From: an uncultured Helicobacter sp.
GTDB lineage: Bacteria; Campylobacterota; Campylobacteria; Campylobacterales; Helicobacteraceae
NCBI RefSeq assembly: GCF_937893305.1
Contig: NZ_CALBGN010000011.1
Coordinates: forward strand, 1 to 61,295
Direction of reading: 5' to 3'
DNA: 61,295 nt
The position numbers and the translations under genes were made by a program. Below, in pieces: positions 27,998 to 35,931 of this stretch; positions within the stretch are counted from its first letter, which is position 1, and the number at the start of each line of letters is the position of its first letter. Under the pieces are notes generated by a model. It saw only the letters and a list, made by a program, of their open reading frames with translations. It made no database searches and had not been told where the DNA came from.

Positions 27998-28236
27998 TAT
28001 TGCGGTTTCACAACAACGCGATAAGAGCTTCCGTCTTTTGCCTTAACGCCTGAAATAAAAGTCTTGATTGCGCTAATCATCTTTCCATCTTTGCCAATCA
28101 ATCGTCCGGCATCTTGCAAGGAAGATAAAATCTCAATTTCATAAAAATTCGTATCAACCTCACGCTTAATTACGCGGATTTTCTCCGGTTCTGCTACGAT
28201 TTTTTTGACATAAGATTCTATAAAATTCTCTACCAT
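27997..28236 (-). CDS. khpA: KH-domain RNA-binding protein (KhpA-like)
   Basis: 79 residues forming a single KH domain with the GKDG loop (GRLIGKDGKMISAIK). Found between S16 and RimM in many bacteria; KhpA-type proteins bind RNA with a KhpB/Jag partner. It starts 1 base after the rpsP stop. Confidence 0.9.
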   Translation of the reverse strand: MVENFIESYVKKIVAEPEKIRVIKREVDTNFYEIEILSSLQDAGRLIGKDGKMISAIKTFISGVKAKDGSSYRVVVKPQ

Positions 28237-28464
28237 TTATTTTGTGATTGCTTGCACGCGCTCACTCATTTTCGCGCCAACACCTACCCAGTATTTTAAA
28301 CGCTCCGCATCGTATTTCACCGTGGAAGGTTCTGTTAAGGGATTATAATATCCAATAGACTCAATCCAACCACCATCGCGTTTTTTTCTGCTATCAGTTA
28401 CAACGATTCTATAAAATGGCTTTTTCTTGCGTCCCATTTTTGTTAAGCGGATAACGGTTGCCAA
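28237..28464 (-). CDS. rpsP: 30S ribosomal protein S16
   Basis: 75 residues, with VIRLTKMGRKKKPFYRIVV at the N terminus and GYYNPLTEP centrally. An AAGGAG ribosome site is present. First gene of the operon that ends with rplS; two nested palindromes lie upstream. Confidence 0.97.
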   Translation of the reverse strand: MATVIRLTKMGRKKKPFYRIVVTDSRKKRDGGWIESIGYYNPLTEPSTVKYDAERLKYWVGVGAKMSERVQAITK

Positions 28465-28496
28465 AATATGCTCCTTAAAAATAAAACTTTAAAATT

Positions 28497-28541
28497 ACAG
28501 ATAAATCTGTATAAAAGTGAAATTCTACTCACTTTTATACA
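28497..28541. repeat. Two adjacent palindromes upstream of rpsP
   Basis: TGTATAAAAGTGA (28508-28520) is followed 8 bases later by its exact inverse complement (28529-28541), a 13-bp perfect inverted repeat. It overlaps a second palindrome, ACAGAT-AA-ATCTGT (28497-28510). They lie between the ffh stop and the rpsP start. The AT-rich arms lack a U-tract, so they may be an ffh terminator, the rpsP promoter region (TATAAA lies in both arms) or an operator. Confidence 0.7.
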
Positions 28542-28587
28542 AACTTACGCTTAAAATAGTAATGTTTTTAAGGCAACAAAAGCTTTA

Positions 28588-29925
28588 TTACCTTAATTGC
28601 CCCATTCTTGCGTCTTTCATTAAGCTCATTAAATCCCCCATTCCACCTTTGTTAGAAAATTTCTTCGCCATTTTTGCGGCATTTTCAAATTGCTTTAAAA
28701 AGCGATTCACATCACTAACATCTATCCCAGCCCCCATTGCAATACGCTTTTTGCGACTTCCATTTAACAAATCCGGATTATCACGCTCTTTTGGTGTCAT
28801 AGAAGAAACCATTGCACGCATTTGCTTAATCTCTTTAGAATTATCCAAATCTACATCTTTTAACGCACTTGCCATATTTCCAAGTCCCGGGAGCATTGAT
28901 AAAATAGACTGCATTGAGCCGATTTTTTTAATATTATCAAGTTGCGCGATAAAATCATTAAAAGTAAATTTGCCTTTTTTAATTTTTTTAGAAATATCTT
29001 TTGCTTCTTTTTCACTAATTACAGCAGCTGTTTTTTCTGCCAAAGAGTGAATATCTCCTGCCCCCATTAATCGCCCTACAATACGCTCTGGGATAAACAC
29101 TTCTAAATCTGAAATTTTTTCTCCAACTCCAATAAACCTAAGCGGAATCCCAAGCTGATGCGCAATTGAAAGTGCTATTCCACCTTTGCTATCCCCATCA
29201 AACTTGCTTAAAACTACACCGCTTAAATCCATTTTTTCGTGAAATGTCGCCGCGCTCTTAACGCCATCTTGCCCACTTAAACTATCAACCACATAAAGCA
29301 CTTCATTGGGGTTTATCGCATTTTTAATGCTTTGTAATTCTTGCATTAATGCTTCATCAATGGCTAATCGCCCTGCTGTATCCACTAATAGCACATCATA
29401 TAAACCCTCTATTGCTTTTTTCTTAGCTTCTGTGGCAATTTCTACCGCACTTTTGCCCTCGAGATGAAAAAACTCCACTTCTACTTGTGCTGCTAGCTGA
29501 CGCAATTGCTCAACTGCTGCCAATCTTTGTAAATCACAAGCTGCAAGCAAGATTTTTTTTTGCTTGCCTTTTAGGTAGTTTGCTAGCTTTGCTGTTGTTG
29601 TTGTTTTACCACTCCCTTGCAAGCCTGCCATTAAAACAATTGTTGGTGGCTTTGGAGCAAAAATAAATCCGTAATTCCCCGGCGCAGTTAAAATCGTATT
29701 TAAAGATTCTTTTAACGCATTTAAAAAGCTATCTTTGCCAATCCCAGCTAGCTTTGTTTTTTTCTCAACTTCTGCTAAAAGTTCTTTTAAAACTTTATAA
29801 TGCACATCAGATTTTAAAAGAGCCTTTTTCAGTTCATCTAACGCGCGCTTTAACGCCTTTTCATCATCTTGGAATCTAATTTTGCTAATTGCATTTTGGA
29901 AACTTTCTGTAATAACACCAAACAA
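28588..29925 (-). CDS. ffh: Signal recognition particle protein Ffh
   Basis: GTPase that binds signal peptides of membrane proteins together with 4.5S RNA. The 445-residue protein has an N domain, a G domain with the P-loop GLQGSGKTTTTAKLA, DTAGR and SKFDGDSKGG, and a Met-rich M domain including LSMLPGLGNM. A run of nine A encodes KK before ILLAA but does not disturb the frame. Confidence 0.97.
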   Translation of the reverse strand: MFGVITESFQNAISKIRFQDDEKALKRALDELKKALLKSDVHYKVLKELLAEVEKKTKLAGIGKDSFLNALKESLNTILTAPGNYGFIFAPKPPTIVLMAGLQGSGKTTTTAKLANYLKGKQKKILLAACDLQRLAAVEQLRQLAAQVEVEFFHLEGKSAVEIATEAKKKAIEGLYDVLLVDTAGRLAIDEALMQELQSIKNAINPNEVLYVVDSLSGQDGVKSAATFHEKMDLSGVVLSKFDGDSKGGIALSIAHQLGIPLRFIGVGEKISDLEVFIPERIVGRLMGAGDIHSLAEKTAAVISEKEAKDISKKIKKGKFTFNDFIAQLDNIKKIGSMQSILSMLPGLGNMASALKDVDLDNSKEIKQMRAMVSSMTPKERDNPDLLNGSRKKRIAMGAGIDVSDVNRFLKQFENAAKMAKKFSNKGGMGDLMSLMKDARMGQLR

Positions 29926-29982
29926 CTTTTAAGCCTTTAATTAAAATAAACTGCGCATTGTAAAATACTTTTGCTTAAAAGA

Positions 29983-30267
29983 TTAACTGCTCATTTGTGC
30001 CTTTTTCTCTGTTTGATAAAGCCAAATAAAGACTTCTACAACTGCCTTATACAATGCAGGTGGAATCTCTTCGTCTAATTCTAGGTGAATTAGAGAATCC
30101 ACTAAAGCCTTACTTTGAAACAAGGGAATATCAAACTCCTTTGCTTTTTCAATAATTTTTTGCGCCAAAAATCCTTCTCCTTTAGCAACCACCTTTGGTG
30201 CGCGCTGTTTATTTTGCTCATAAGCTAGAGCAACGGCTTTTTGATTTAGTGGTATTTTTGATGACAT
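29983..30267 (-). CDS. Short FlhB-like protein (FlhB C-terminal domain, FlhB2-type)
   Basis: 94 residues matching the cytosolic C-terminal domain of FlhB (KAVALAYEQNKQRAPKVVAKGEG, then IIEKAKEFDIPLFQSKALVDSL). The autocleavage NPTH motif and all membrane helices are absent. In H. pylori a similar stand-alone gene (HP1575) lies beside riboflavin synthase, as I recall. It may assist or substitute for part of FlhB in substrate switching. It overlaps ribE by one base. Confidence 0.88.
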   Translation of the reverse strand: MSSKIPLNQKAVALAYEQNKQRAPKVVAKGEGFLAQKIIEKAKEFDIPLFQSKALVDSLIHLELDEEIPPALYKAVVEVFIWLYQTEKKAQMSS

Positions 30268-30881
30268 TAATAACTCCCTAAGATTCTATCCACTGCTTCC
30301 CAGCTTAGTTTAGAATCTTGCTTGTGATTTAAAAAGTGTTGCACCATTCGTGCTAGGCAATCTGTTTCTATATTTACTCTTTCTCCTGCTTTATAATTTC
30401 TAAAAAGCGTTGTTTGTAAAGTGTGTGGGATAATTGTCAAGCGTAATATGGAATCCAAAATTTCATTAATCGTTAAACTAATGCCATTTATTGCAATGCT
30501 CCCTTTAGGCACACACAAAGCTGAAATTTTGGAATCTATTTTGATAAAAAAGTCTGTCCCAACAGAGTGTGGAGCAATGTTTGTAATCGTCCCAATCCCA
30601 TCAATATGTCCTTGCACAATGTGTCCATCTAACCTATCGCTTAAACGCATCGCAGGTTCAATATGCACCAAGCCTTGATAAGATTCTAATGCAAGATGCT
30701 TTTGTGTTTCTTCACTAAGTTCTAGCACAAACCCCCCTTTAAACACTTCAACTGCCGTTAAACATGCTCCATTTACCGCTATGGAATCACCAATGCGCGG
30801 CTTATGCCCTGCTAAAATCCGCAAACTTGAGCCTTGCAAACTCTCTACCCTGCCAAACTCACGCACAAGCCCTGTAAACAT
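30267..30881 (-). CDS. ribE: Riboflavin synthase, alpha chain
   Basis: Dismutates two 6,7-dimethyl-8-ribityllumazine molecules to riboflavin. The 204-residue protein has two lumazine-binding barrels: MFTGLVREFG with SIAVNGACLT, and HIVQGHIDGIG with SIAINGISLT. Complete, with the typical MFTG start. It is divergent from tatD. Confidence 0.96.
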   Translation of the reverse strand: MFTGLVREFGRVESLQGSSLRILAGHKPRIGDSIAVNGACLTAVEVFKGGFVLELSEETQKHLALESYQGLVHIEPAMRLSDRLDGHIVQGHIDGIGTITNIAPHSVGTDFFIKIDSKISALCVPKGSIAINGISLTINEILDSILRLTIIPHTLQTTLFRNYKAGERVNIETDCLARMVQHFLNHKQDSKLSWEAVDRILGSY

Positions 30882-30940
30882 TTTTAACCTTTAAGCTACA
30901 ATCTAATACAATGCGCAAATTGTAACATAAAAGGATTATT

Positions 30941-31735
30941 ATGCAGCTTTGTGATACGCATTGTCATTTAGATGATACACGCTTTGATATGGATTTTAAT
31001 GAAATGCTACAACGCGCAGAAAATGCAGGGATCTCACGCTTTATTATCCCAGCAGCAGACCCTAAAGACCTACAAAAGGCACAAAATTTAGCAAACGCAC
31101 ACACAAATGTATATTTTGCAAGTGGCGTGCATCCAGATCTTGCATACGCTTATGATTCTAATTTTATAGAATCTTTTTTAAGCGACCCAAGATGTGTAGC
31201 AATCGGGGAATGCGGCTTGGATTACTATTGCTTAGATGAAAAGCTAGAAGACTTCAAAGTCCATACCACAGAAGAAATAAAAGCAATTCAAAAGCGTGTA
31301 TTTATAGAACAAATTAAACTTGCTATTAAGTTTAAAAAACCTTTAATCGTGCATATAAGGGACGCTTCTAATGATAGTTTAGAGATTTTACAAACTTATG
31401 CTAAGGATTTAATAGGCGGCGTTTTGCACTGCTTTAATGCAGATTTTCAGCTTTTAAAACTTGCACCTTTTAATTTTTATTATGGAATCGGTGGAGTTTT
31501 AACCTTTAAAAATGCTAGAAAACTAGTAGAAATCCTGCCAAAAATCCCTTTAGAATCCCTTTTGCTTGAAACTGACGCTCCTTATCTAACGCCCCACCCA
31601 CATAGAGGAAAGCGCAATGAACCCTCTTATATCCCCTTAGTTTTAGAGAAAATGCAAGAAATTTTAAATCTCCCAAAAGAGCAATTAATTGCACAAATTA
31701 ACACAAACACAACGCGACTTTTTGCTCTTAACTAA
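30941..31735 (+). CDS. tatD: TatD-family metal-dependent hydrolase / DNase
   Basis: 264 residues, TIM-barrel amidohydrolase fold with metal ligands in DTHCHLDD, GECGLDYY, VHIRDA, HCFN and ETDAPYLTPHPHRGKRNEP. Family members are 3'-5' DNases, also linked to D-aminoacyl-tRNA hydrolysis. Its 3' end overlaps the convergent SMR gene by 8 bases. Confidence 0.94.
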   Translation: MQLCDTHCHLDDTRFDMDFNEMLQRAENAGISRFIIPAADPKDLQKAQNLANAHTNVYFASGVHPDLAYAYDSNFIESFLSDPRCVAIGECGLDYYCLDEKLEDFKVHTTEEIKAIQKRVFIEQIKLAIKFKKPLIVHIRDASNDSLEILQTYAKDLIGGVLHCFNADFQLLKLAPFNFYYGIGGVLTFKNARKLVEILPKIPLESLLLETDAPYLTPHPHRGKRNEPSYIPLVLEKMQEILNLPKEQLIAQINTNTTRLFALN

Positions 31736-32042
31736 TAAGCTTTAAGCCCACACTACAAGCCACAATTAGCGTAATAAAAAAGAGTTTCCAAACATTACGC
31801 GACTCTTTGTAAAAAAAGATTCCAACTAACACGCCACCAGCTGTGCCAATCCCTGTCCATATCGCATATCCCATACCCATAGGGATTTCACGCAAGGCTA
31901 AAGACAAGCTCAAAAGACTTAGCATAAAAAAGAACGCCACACCTAAAAGATAAAGCTTTTTAGAGGTAACTGCATACACCTTCATCATAATCACACCAAG
32001 CACTTCCATACATCCAGCAAGCATTAAAAACGCCCAACTCAT
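31728..32042 (-). CDS. Small multidrug resistance protein, YkkD-like subunit
   Basis: 104 residues, four transmembrane helices. It has the SMR glutamate in AGCMEVLGVIMMK and the signature PMGMGYAIWTGIGTAGGVLVGIFFYKE, closest to YkkD of paired SMR pumps. With the upstream gene it should form a heterodimer exporting cationic compounds, possibly guanidinium derivatives. Overlaps the partner by 4 bases (ATGA). Confidence 0.88.
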   Translation of the reverse strand: MSWAFLMLAGCMEVLGVIMMKVYAVTSKKLYLLGVAFFFMLSLLSLSLALREIPMGMGYAIWTGIGTAGGVLVGIFFYKESRNVWKLFFITLIVACSVGLKLIS

Positions 32043-32446
32043 TTTAGATTCCGTCCTGCTTCAATTTGATCATCAAGCACATCAATCCCTAAAACTTCTG
32101 AAATCTCATCAATAGCTTTAGAATCTTGCGCATCACTTTCTTTACTAACAAGCTTTAATCCAACAACGCCAACTAATAAAAGTGCAATTAAAATAAGTTG
32201 CAACATTGAAACACTAGCACCAAAGACAAAGATTTCACTTAACACAACTCCAGCTGCACCAATCCCTACAAATACTGCATAAGCAATGCTAACTTCCACG
32301 CGTTTAATTGCTAAAATCATACAAGTAAAAGAAACTAAGATTCCAACAATAGTAAAAAAATACCCCATAAAACTTGTAGAATATTTAAGCCCACTCACCC
32401 AAAAAATCTCTACAATCCCACCTAAAAGAATCAATAGCCAAGCCAA
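32039..32446 (-). CDS. Small multidrug resistance protein, YkkC-like subunit with acidic tail
   Basis: 135 residues: four helices with the SMR glutamate in GGIVEIFWVSGLKYS and the VEVSIAYAVFVGIGAAGVVL motif, then an additional acidic tail of about 30 residues after LKLVSKES. SMR proteins normally end near residue 105. The tail is absent from the partner and could set membrane topology or assembly of the heterodimer. I looked for a guanidine (ykkC) riboswitch upstream and saw none. Confidence 0.88.
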   Translation of the reverse strand: MAWLLILLGGIVEIFWVSGLKYSTSFMGYFFTIVGILVSFTCMILAIKRVEVSIAYAVFVGIGAAGVVLSEIFVFGASVSMLQLILIALLLVGVVGLKLVSKESDAQDSKAIDEISEVLGIDVLDDQIEAGRNLK

Positions 32447-32500
32447 ATTGCCCCCTTAACTAAATCCATTTTCTTGCAAAATTATAGCTTAATCTACCTT

Positions 32501-32917
32501 TTAAGGTTGTAAGACAATAGGCAAAACAAAACTACGCCTTGTAGAAAATTCTTGCAAAACTGCCTTGCTAGAATCTCTATAAACCCCAAAAACATCTACA
32601 AAATAATATGCAATGGTTTTGGATTCCGCCGTCTGCACAAGTGTTGGATTAAATTGTTTAAGCACTGCAATATAGTGATAATCCCCAATTTGCATTGTAA
32701 ATTTTGTAAAATTAACAGATGTTAAAGTTTGATGTTTTAATTGAGTTTTTAGAGCTTCTTTCACGCTTACTAAATGAAGATCTAACCATACAATGCGTGG
32801 ATTTAAAGTCTCTAATGCAAGACTTTTTTGTTCAAATTTTGTGGAGAGAATCAACACAAATGCACCTAAAATCACAAATAAAATCAAAGGCAACAAAACA
32901 AGACCTTTACGCATCAT
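32501..32917 (-). CDS. Membrane-anchored protein of the pseudopilin cluster
   Basis: 138 residues with one N-terminal hydrophobic helix (LVLLPLILFVILGAFVLIL) and a periplasmic remainder. There is no prepilin peptidase motif. Its start overlaps the stop of the pseudopilin gene (ATGA), so it is part of the same operon. It could be a minor pilin-like or platform protein like CtsX. No specific family recognised. Confidence 0.7.
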   Translation of the reverse strand: MMRKGLVLLPLILFVILGAFVLILSTKFEQKSLALETLNPRIVWLDLHLVSVKEALKTQLKHQTLTSVNFTKFTMQIGDYHYIAVLKQFNPTLVQTAESKTIAYYFVDVFGVYRDSSKAVLQEFSTRRSFVLPIVLQP

Positions 32918-33693
32918 AGCTCCACAATTACACTGCTAGCACAATAGTCATTTTGCAAACAAAGGCGCACATAAAACCCTAAAGAGTGCGTTTTTAAACT
33001 AAAATGGCTTAGATTTTCAACTAGCGTGATGTAATTTTTATTTTGCTCTAAAATAAGAGAATTTCCAAAATGCAAACGCGTAGGGGAATCTAAAAAATAA
33101 AGTTTTGGAGAGATTTTATTGAGTGGTTGCTGCTTCAGCGCATTAGGAATCTCTAAAGTGATAGAATCTGTATTGAAATGTAAAATTCTGCCTTGGAAAT
33201 TCGGATTGTAAAAATCTTGCGGAGAGATAAAATTTTCAGAAATTAAAAGAGCAGTTTTTGGTAGCCCAAAAGGACAAGTTGTGTTTGGATTTGTAGAAAG
33301 CTTCAAAAACTCTAAACTCAAAGTGCTATTTATAATCTTTAAACTTTTTGGATCAAAAACCCCATGAAAACACGGAATCGCAAAATCTTCTTGCAACACA
33401 AATTGCTCTAGCTTTTCATAAAAAATAAGTGATTTTCCAATTAGATTTGTTGATGTTGTGGAAATTGGCACATTAGGCAGGATTTGCAAACTCTCTAAAT
33501 ATGAACTCTCAAGCAAGCGTTTGACTTGCAAAAGTGCATTTTGTGCTTCTAATTGTTTTTGGAAGTTTTGATTTTGCAGATTGTAGTTTTGATAAATTCC
33601 CAAAAGCAGTTTTGAACCAAAAATCCCAAAAACTCCTAGTAAAATCACAGCAAGTAAAACTTCTAAAAGCGTAAATGCTCTCTTTTGTTTCAT
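32914..33693 (-). CDS. Pseudopilin (type II secretion/competence type)
   Basis: 259 residues with a type III (prepilin) signal: basic MKQKRA, then FTLLEVLLAVILLGVFGIFG with Phe+1 and Glu+5 for peptidase cleavage (Ala instead of the usual Gly at -1). The C-terminal part is a beta-rich globular domain with paired Cys late in the chain (LCLQNDYCA). It fits a minor pseudopilin of the GspJ/K size class. Coupled to neighbours on both sides. Confidence 0.82.
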   Translation of the reverse strand: MKQKRAFTLLEVLLAVILLGVFGIFGSKLLLGIYQNYNLQNQNFQKQLEAQNALLQVKRLLESSYLESLQILPNVPISTTSTNLIGKSLIFYEKLEQFVLQEDFAIPCFHGVFDPKSLKIINSTLSLEFLKLSTNPNTTCPFGLPKTALLISENFISPQDFYNPNFQGRILHFNTDSITLEIPNALKQQPLNKISPKLYFLDSPTRLHFGNSLILEQNKNYITLVENLSHFSLKTHSLGFYVRLCLQNDYCASSVIVEL

Positions 33694-33926
33694 TAATGCG
33701 CTCTTGTAGCATTAATTTCAAAAAAGGGGGTTGGAGTTATAATCTTGGAATCCAAAATACAATCTTGGCTAATTTTGTTACATAAAGTTACATATTCATA
33801 GAAAAAATCTTGTGGATTTTGTAAATCTTTTTTGTAGTTTTGCTTGAAATTTCCTAAGATTCCCATAATAACCACACCTAAAACAGCGATAAAAACTAAA
33901 AATTCTAAGAGTGCAAATGCTTTCAT
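33693..33926 (-). CDS. Small pseudopilin-like protein
   Basis: 77 residues. The signal MKA/FALLEFLVFIAVLG has cleavage between Ala and Phe, with Glu at +5. The globular part is only about 45 residues. It is the first gene of the minus-strand pseudopilin set and diverges from the platform genes starting at 34017, so one 90-base gap drives both halves of the system. Confidence 0.75.
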   Translation of the reverse strand: MKAFALLEFLVFIAVLGVVIMGILGNFKQNYKKDLQNPQDFFYEYVTLCNKISQDCILDSKIITPTPFFEINATRAH

Positions 33927-34016
33927 AAAAAAATTATATAAACTTGTGATTAAAAAGTAAAATTATGTTAAGTTTAAATTACAAGATCAAAATATTTTTT
34001 TAGGGAATCATAGTTT

Positions 34017-35090
34017 GTGAAGTGTTTTAAAAGTGATTGCATCATCTTTTACACATTATTTTTAGATAAAAATGAAATGCAAAATCAAGCAAATAGTGAA
34101 AACTTACACGATTTTTTGGAAGAAAAAATTTGTATGGTATTAAATCTGCCAACAGAAAGAGAATATTTTTTGCGCTTTGTGTTATCCAAGCACACAAATG
34201 CTTACCATTGCGTGCTACTAGATAAAGAGATTTTAGCAGATTATGTCAAAGACGCCACAGAATATTTAACACATCCTTGTTTTTTGTGTGAAATTCAAAA
34301 TGGCTATGTTTTAATAAAAGATTGGAATCTAAATTGGATTCTTGTGGGATTCAATGAGCAAAATATTGTGGATTTTTACGCATTAGAATCTTTAGAAAAC
34401 ACTATTGAAAGGCTAAAGGATTTAAACTTGAATATGTTTTGGTTATGGGAAGTAGAAAGTGCAACGCTTACCGAAAAAGAACTACTAAAAAAGCTAGAAT
34501 CCAAATTCACAATCCACTACATAACACAAAGTTTAGAAAATATAGAATTGCTAGAATCTTGCAATTTTAATCCCCTAGAAAAATCTCAACCTTTTTTAAA
34601 AACACATTTAGGTGTAGCTTGTAAGTTTTTAGTAGCAGGAGTTGCTTTGGGTGCTGTATTGTGGATAATTTTAGCCTTTATTGGATTGCTAAATCAAAGA
34701 AAAAATGCAGGACTAACTGCACAAATTCACACGCTACAAAATGAGCTTGAAACACTCAGCAAAAACCGCACACAAGCACAAAATACACTCATCAATTTGC
34801 AAGAAAAGTTAGAAAATTTACAGACAATCTACAAAACAAATGCAGAATCCTTAAAAGACTTTGAAAAAGAGGATTTTCAAATTGCGCAACTAATCTTTGT
34901 ATTAAATCCCTATTTAGAAAAGCTAAATGTCAAAATCGCATATTTTGGACTAGAAAAAAAGAGTTTTTCTTTGTTGCTTTTAGGAGAAAATGCACTAAAA
35001 ATTTTAGAAGCAATTGAAAAAGAATCTTTAGGGAAAGTAGAAGAAATGGCGATTTATGGAGCATTTGTGTGGAGCGTAATTAAACGATGA
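34017..35090 (+). CDS. GspL/PilM-N-like inner-membrane platform protein
   Basis: 357 residues: a cytoplasmic part of about 200 residues, one transmembrane helix (about 203-227, FLVAGVALGAVLWIILAFIG), a coiled coil, and a small periplasmic alpha/beta domain. That order resembles GspL, or fused PilM-PilN. It starts with GTG and overlaps the next gene by 4 bases. Identity is inferred from topology and from position before GspM-, GspC-, GspD-, GspE- and GspF-like genes; the sequence itself is divergent. A CtsR-type competence protein of Campylobacter is a likely relative. Confidence 0.68.
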   Translation: MKCFKSDCIIFYTLFLDKNEMQNQANSENLHDFLEEKICMVLNLPTEREYFLRFVLSKHTNAYHCVLLDKEILADYVKDATEYLTHPCFLCEIQNGYVLIKDWNLNWILVGFNEQNIVDFYALESLENTIERLKDLNLNMFWLWEVESATLTEKELLKKLESKFTIHYITQSLENIELLESCNFNPLEKSQPFLKTHLGVACKFLVAGVALGAVLWIILAFIGLLNQRKNAGLTAQIHTLQNELETLSKNRTQAQNTLINLQEKLENLQTIYKTNAESLKDFEKEDFQIAQLIFVLNPYLEKLNVKIAYFGLEKKSFSLLLLGENALKILEAIEKESLGKVEEMAIYGAFVWSVIKR

Positions 35091-35641
35091 GGGGTTTAAT
35101 TTTACATATAGAATCTTTTTTGCAAATTCGCTCAAAACGCGAAATAATCTTGCTTTTTATGCTGTGTTTTTTGATAGGATTTGGGCTTATGGTAGGATTA
35201 TTTTATGAAGGCGCTAAAGCTAAAATTGCGGAAGAAAATATACAAAATGTGGAGTTAAATCGTATGCTGCTTGTCTTGCAAAAAGAAATTTCATCGCAAA
35301 AAAATCTAAATATCCAAGACACAGATGCAACACATAAAGAAATTGAAGAAATGGAATATAAAATTGCCCTACAAGAAGAGAGAAAAAGACTCGCACTAGA
35401 GAAGTTTGGCGTATATTTTTTAAGAGAATTATCAGATGTTAATGCGCTTTATAATGTAGAAATTGCACAAGAAAAAGGACAGATTACCCTAGAAGCAAAG
35501 GGTAAATACAATGCAATGCTTGATTTTTTGGAATCCTTACAAGCACAGCCTAAACTCTCTTTTTTTGCAATGCAACTTTATCCGAATCCTAATACAAGGG
35601 ATTTAACACTCTATGCAATTTTACAGATCCAAGGAGATTAA
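35087..35641 (+). CDS. GspM/PilO-like platform protein
   Basis: 184 residues: a short cytoplasmic start, one helix (about 20-40, IILLFMLCFLIGFGLMVGLF), a coiled coil (50-110), and a ferredoxin-like end with ITLEAKGKYNAMLDFLESLQ. This is the layout of PilO/GspM. It is tightly packed (4-base and 1-base overlaps) with the neighbouring platform genes. Confidence 0.7.
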   Translation: MRGLILHIESFLQIRSKREIILLFMLCFLIGFGLMVGLFYEGAKAKIAEENIQNVELNRMLLVLQKEISSQKNLNIQDTDATHKEIEEMEYKIALQEERKRLALEKFGVYFLRELSDVNALYNVEIAQEKGQITLEAKGKYNAMLDFLESLQAQPKLSFFAMQLYPNPNTRDLTLYAILQIQGD

Positions 35642-35931
35642 TGCGTGTTTTTTTAGTAATTATGTGGGCACAAATGCTTTTTAGTGATCCTTTTTATTAT
35701 GGTATTGCAGACTTTAAAACATTGCGACTTTTTGGGATCTTGCACACTAAAGCAAATCTTAATGGTAACTGGGTTTCTCTTCATACAACTTTTATGCACG
35801 AAAATGAAAGCTTTAAGCTCTTGGCTTTACAAGACTCTTGCGTAATTTTAGAAAATATGGAATCTAAAACTCAACAAAAACTCTGTAAAGAAAAACCTAA
35901 ATTTATTAAAGAAAAAGGCAAAGAAAAATGA
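35641..35931 (+). CDS. GspC/PilP-like small protein
   Basis: 96 residues with an N-terminal hydrophobic segment and one small beta domain (LRLFGILHTKANLNGNWVSL ... LALQDSCVILEN) like the HR domain of GspC or PilP, which links platform and secretin. It ends in a very basic tail. Located directly before the secretin gene, which it overlaps by 4 bases. Confidence 0.62.
   Translation: MRVFLVIMWAQMLFSDPFYYGIADFKTLRLFGILHTKANLNGNWVSLHTTFMHENESFKLLALQDSCVILENMESKTQQKLCKEKPKFIKEKGKEK

Noticed and set aside
29551..29561. Poly-T (T9) within ffh as a phase switch
   Set aside because: The frame is intact and ffh is essential. A/T runs of this length are common in AT-rich DNA.
32447..32500. Guanidine-I (ykkC) riboswitch upstream of the paired SMR genes
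   Set aside because: Only 54 bases separate the genes here, and no conserved guanidine-motif elements are visible.
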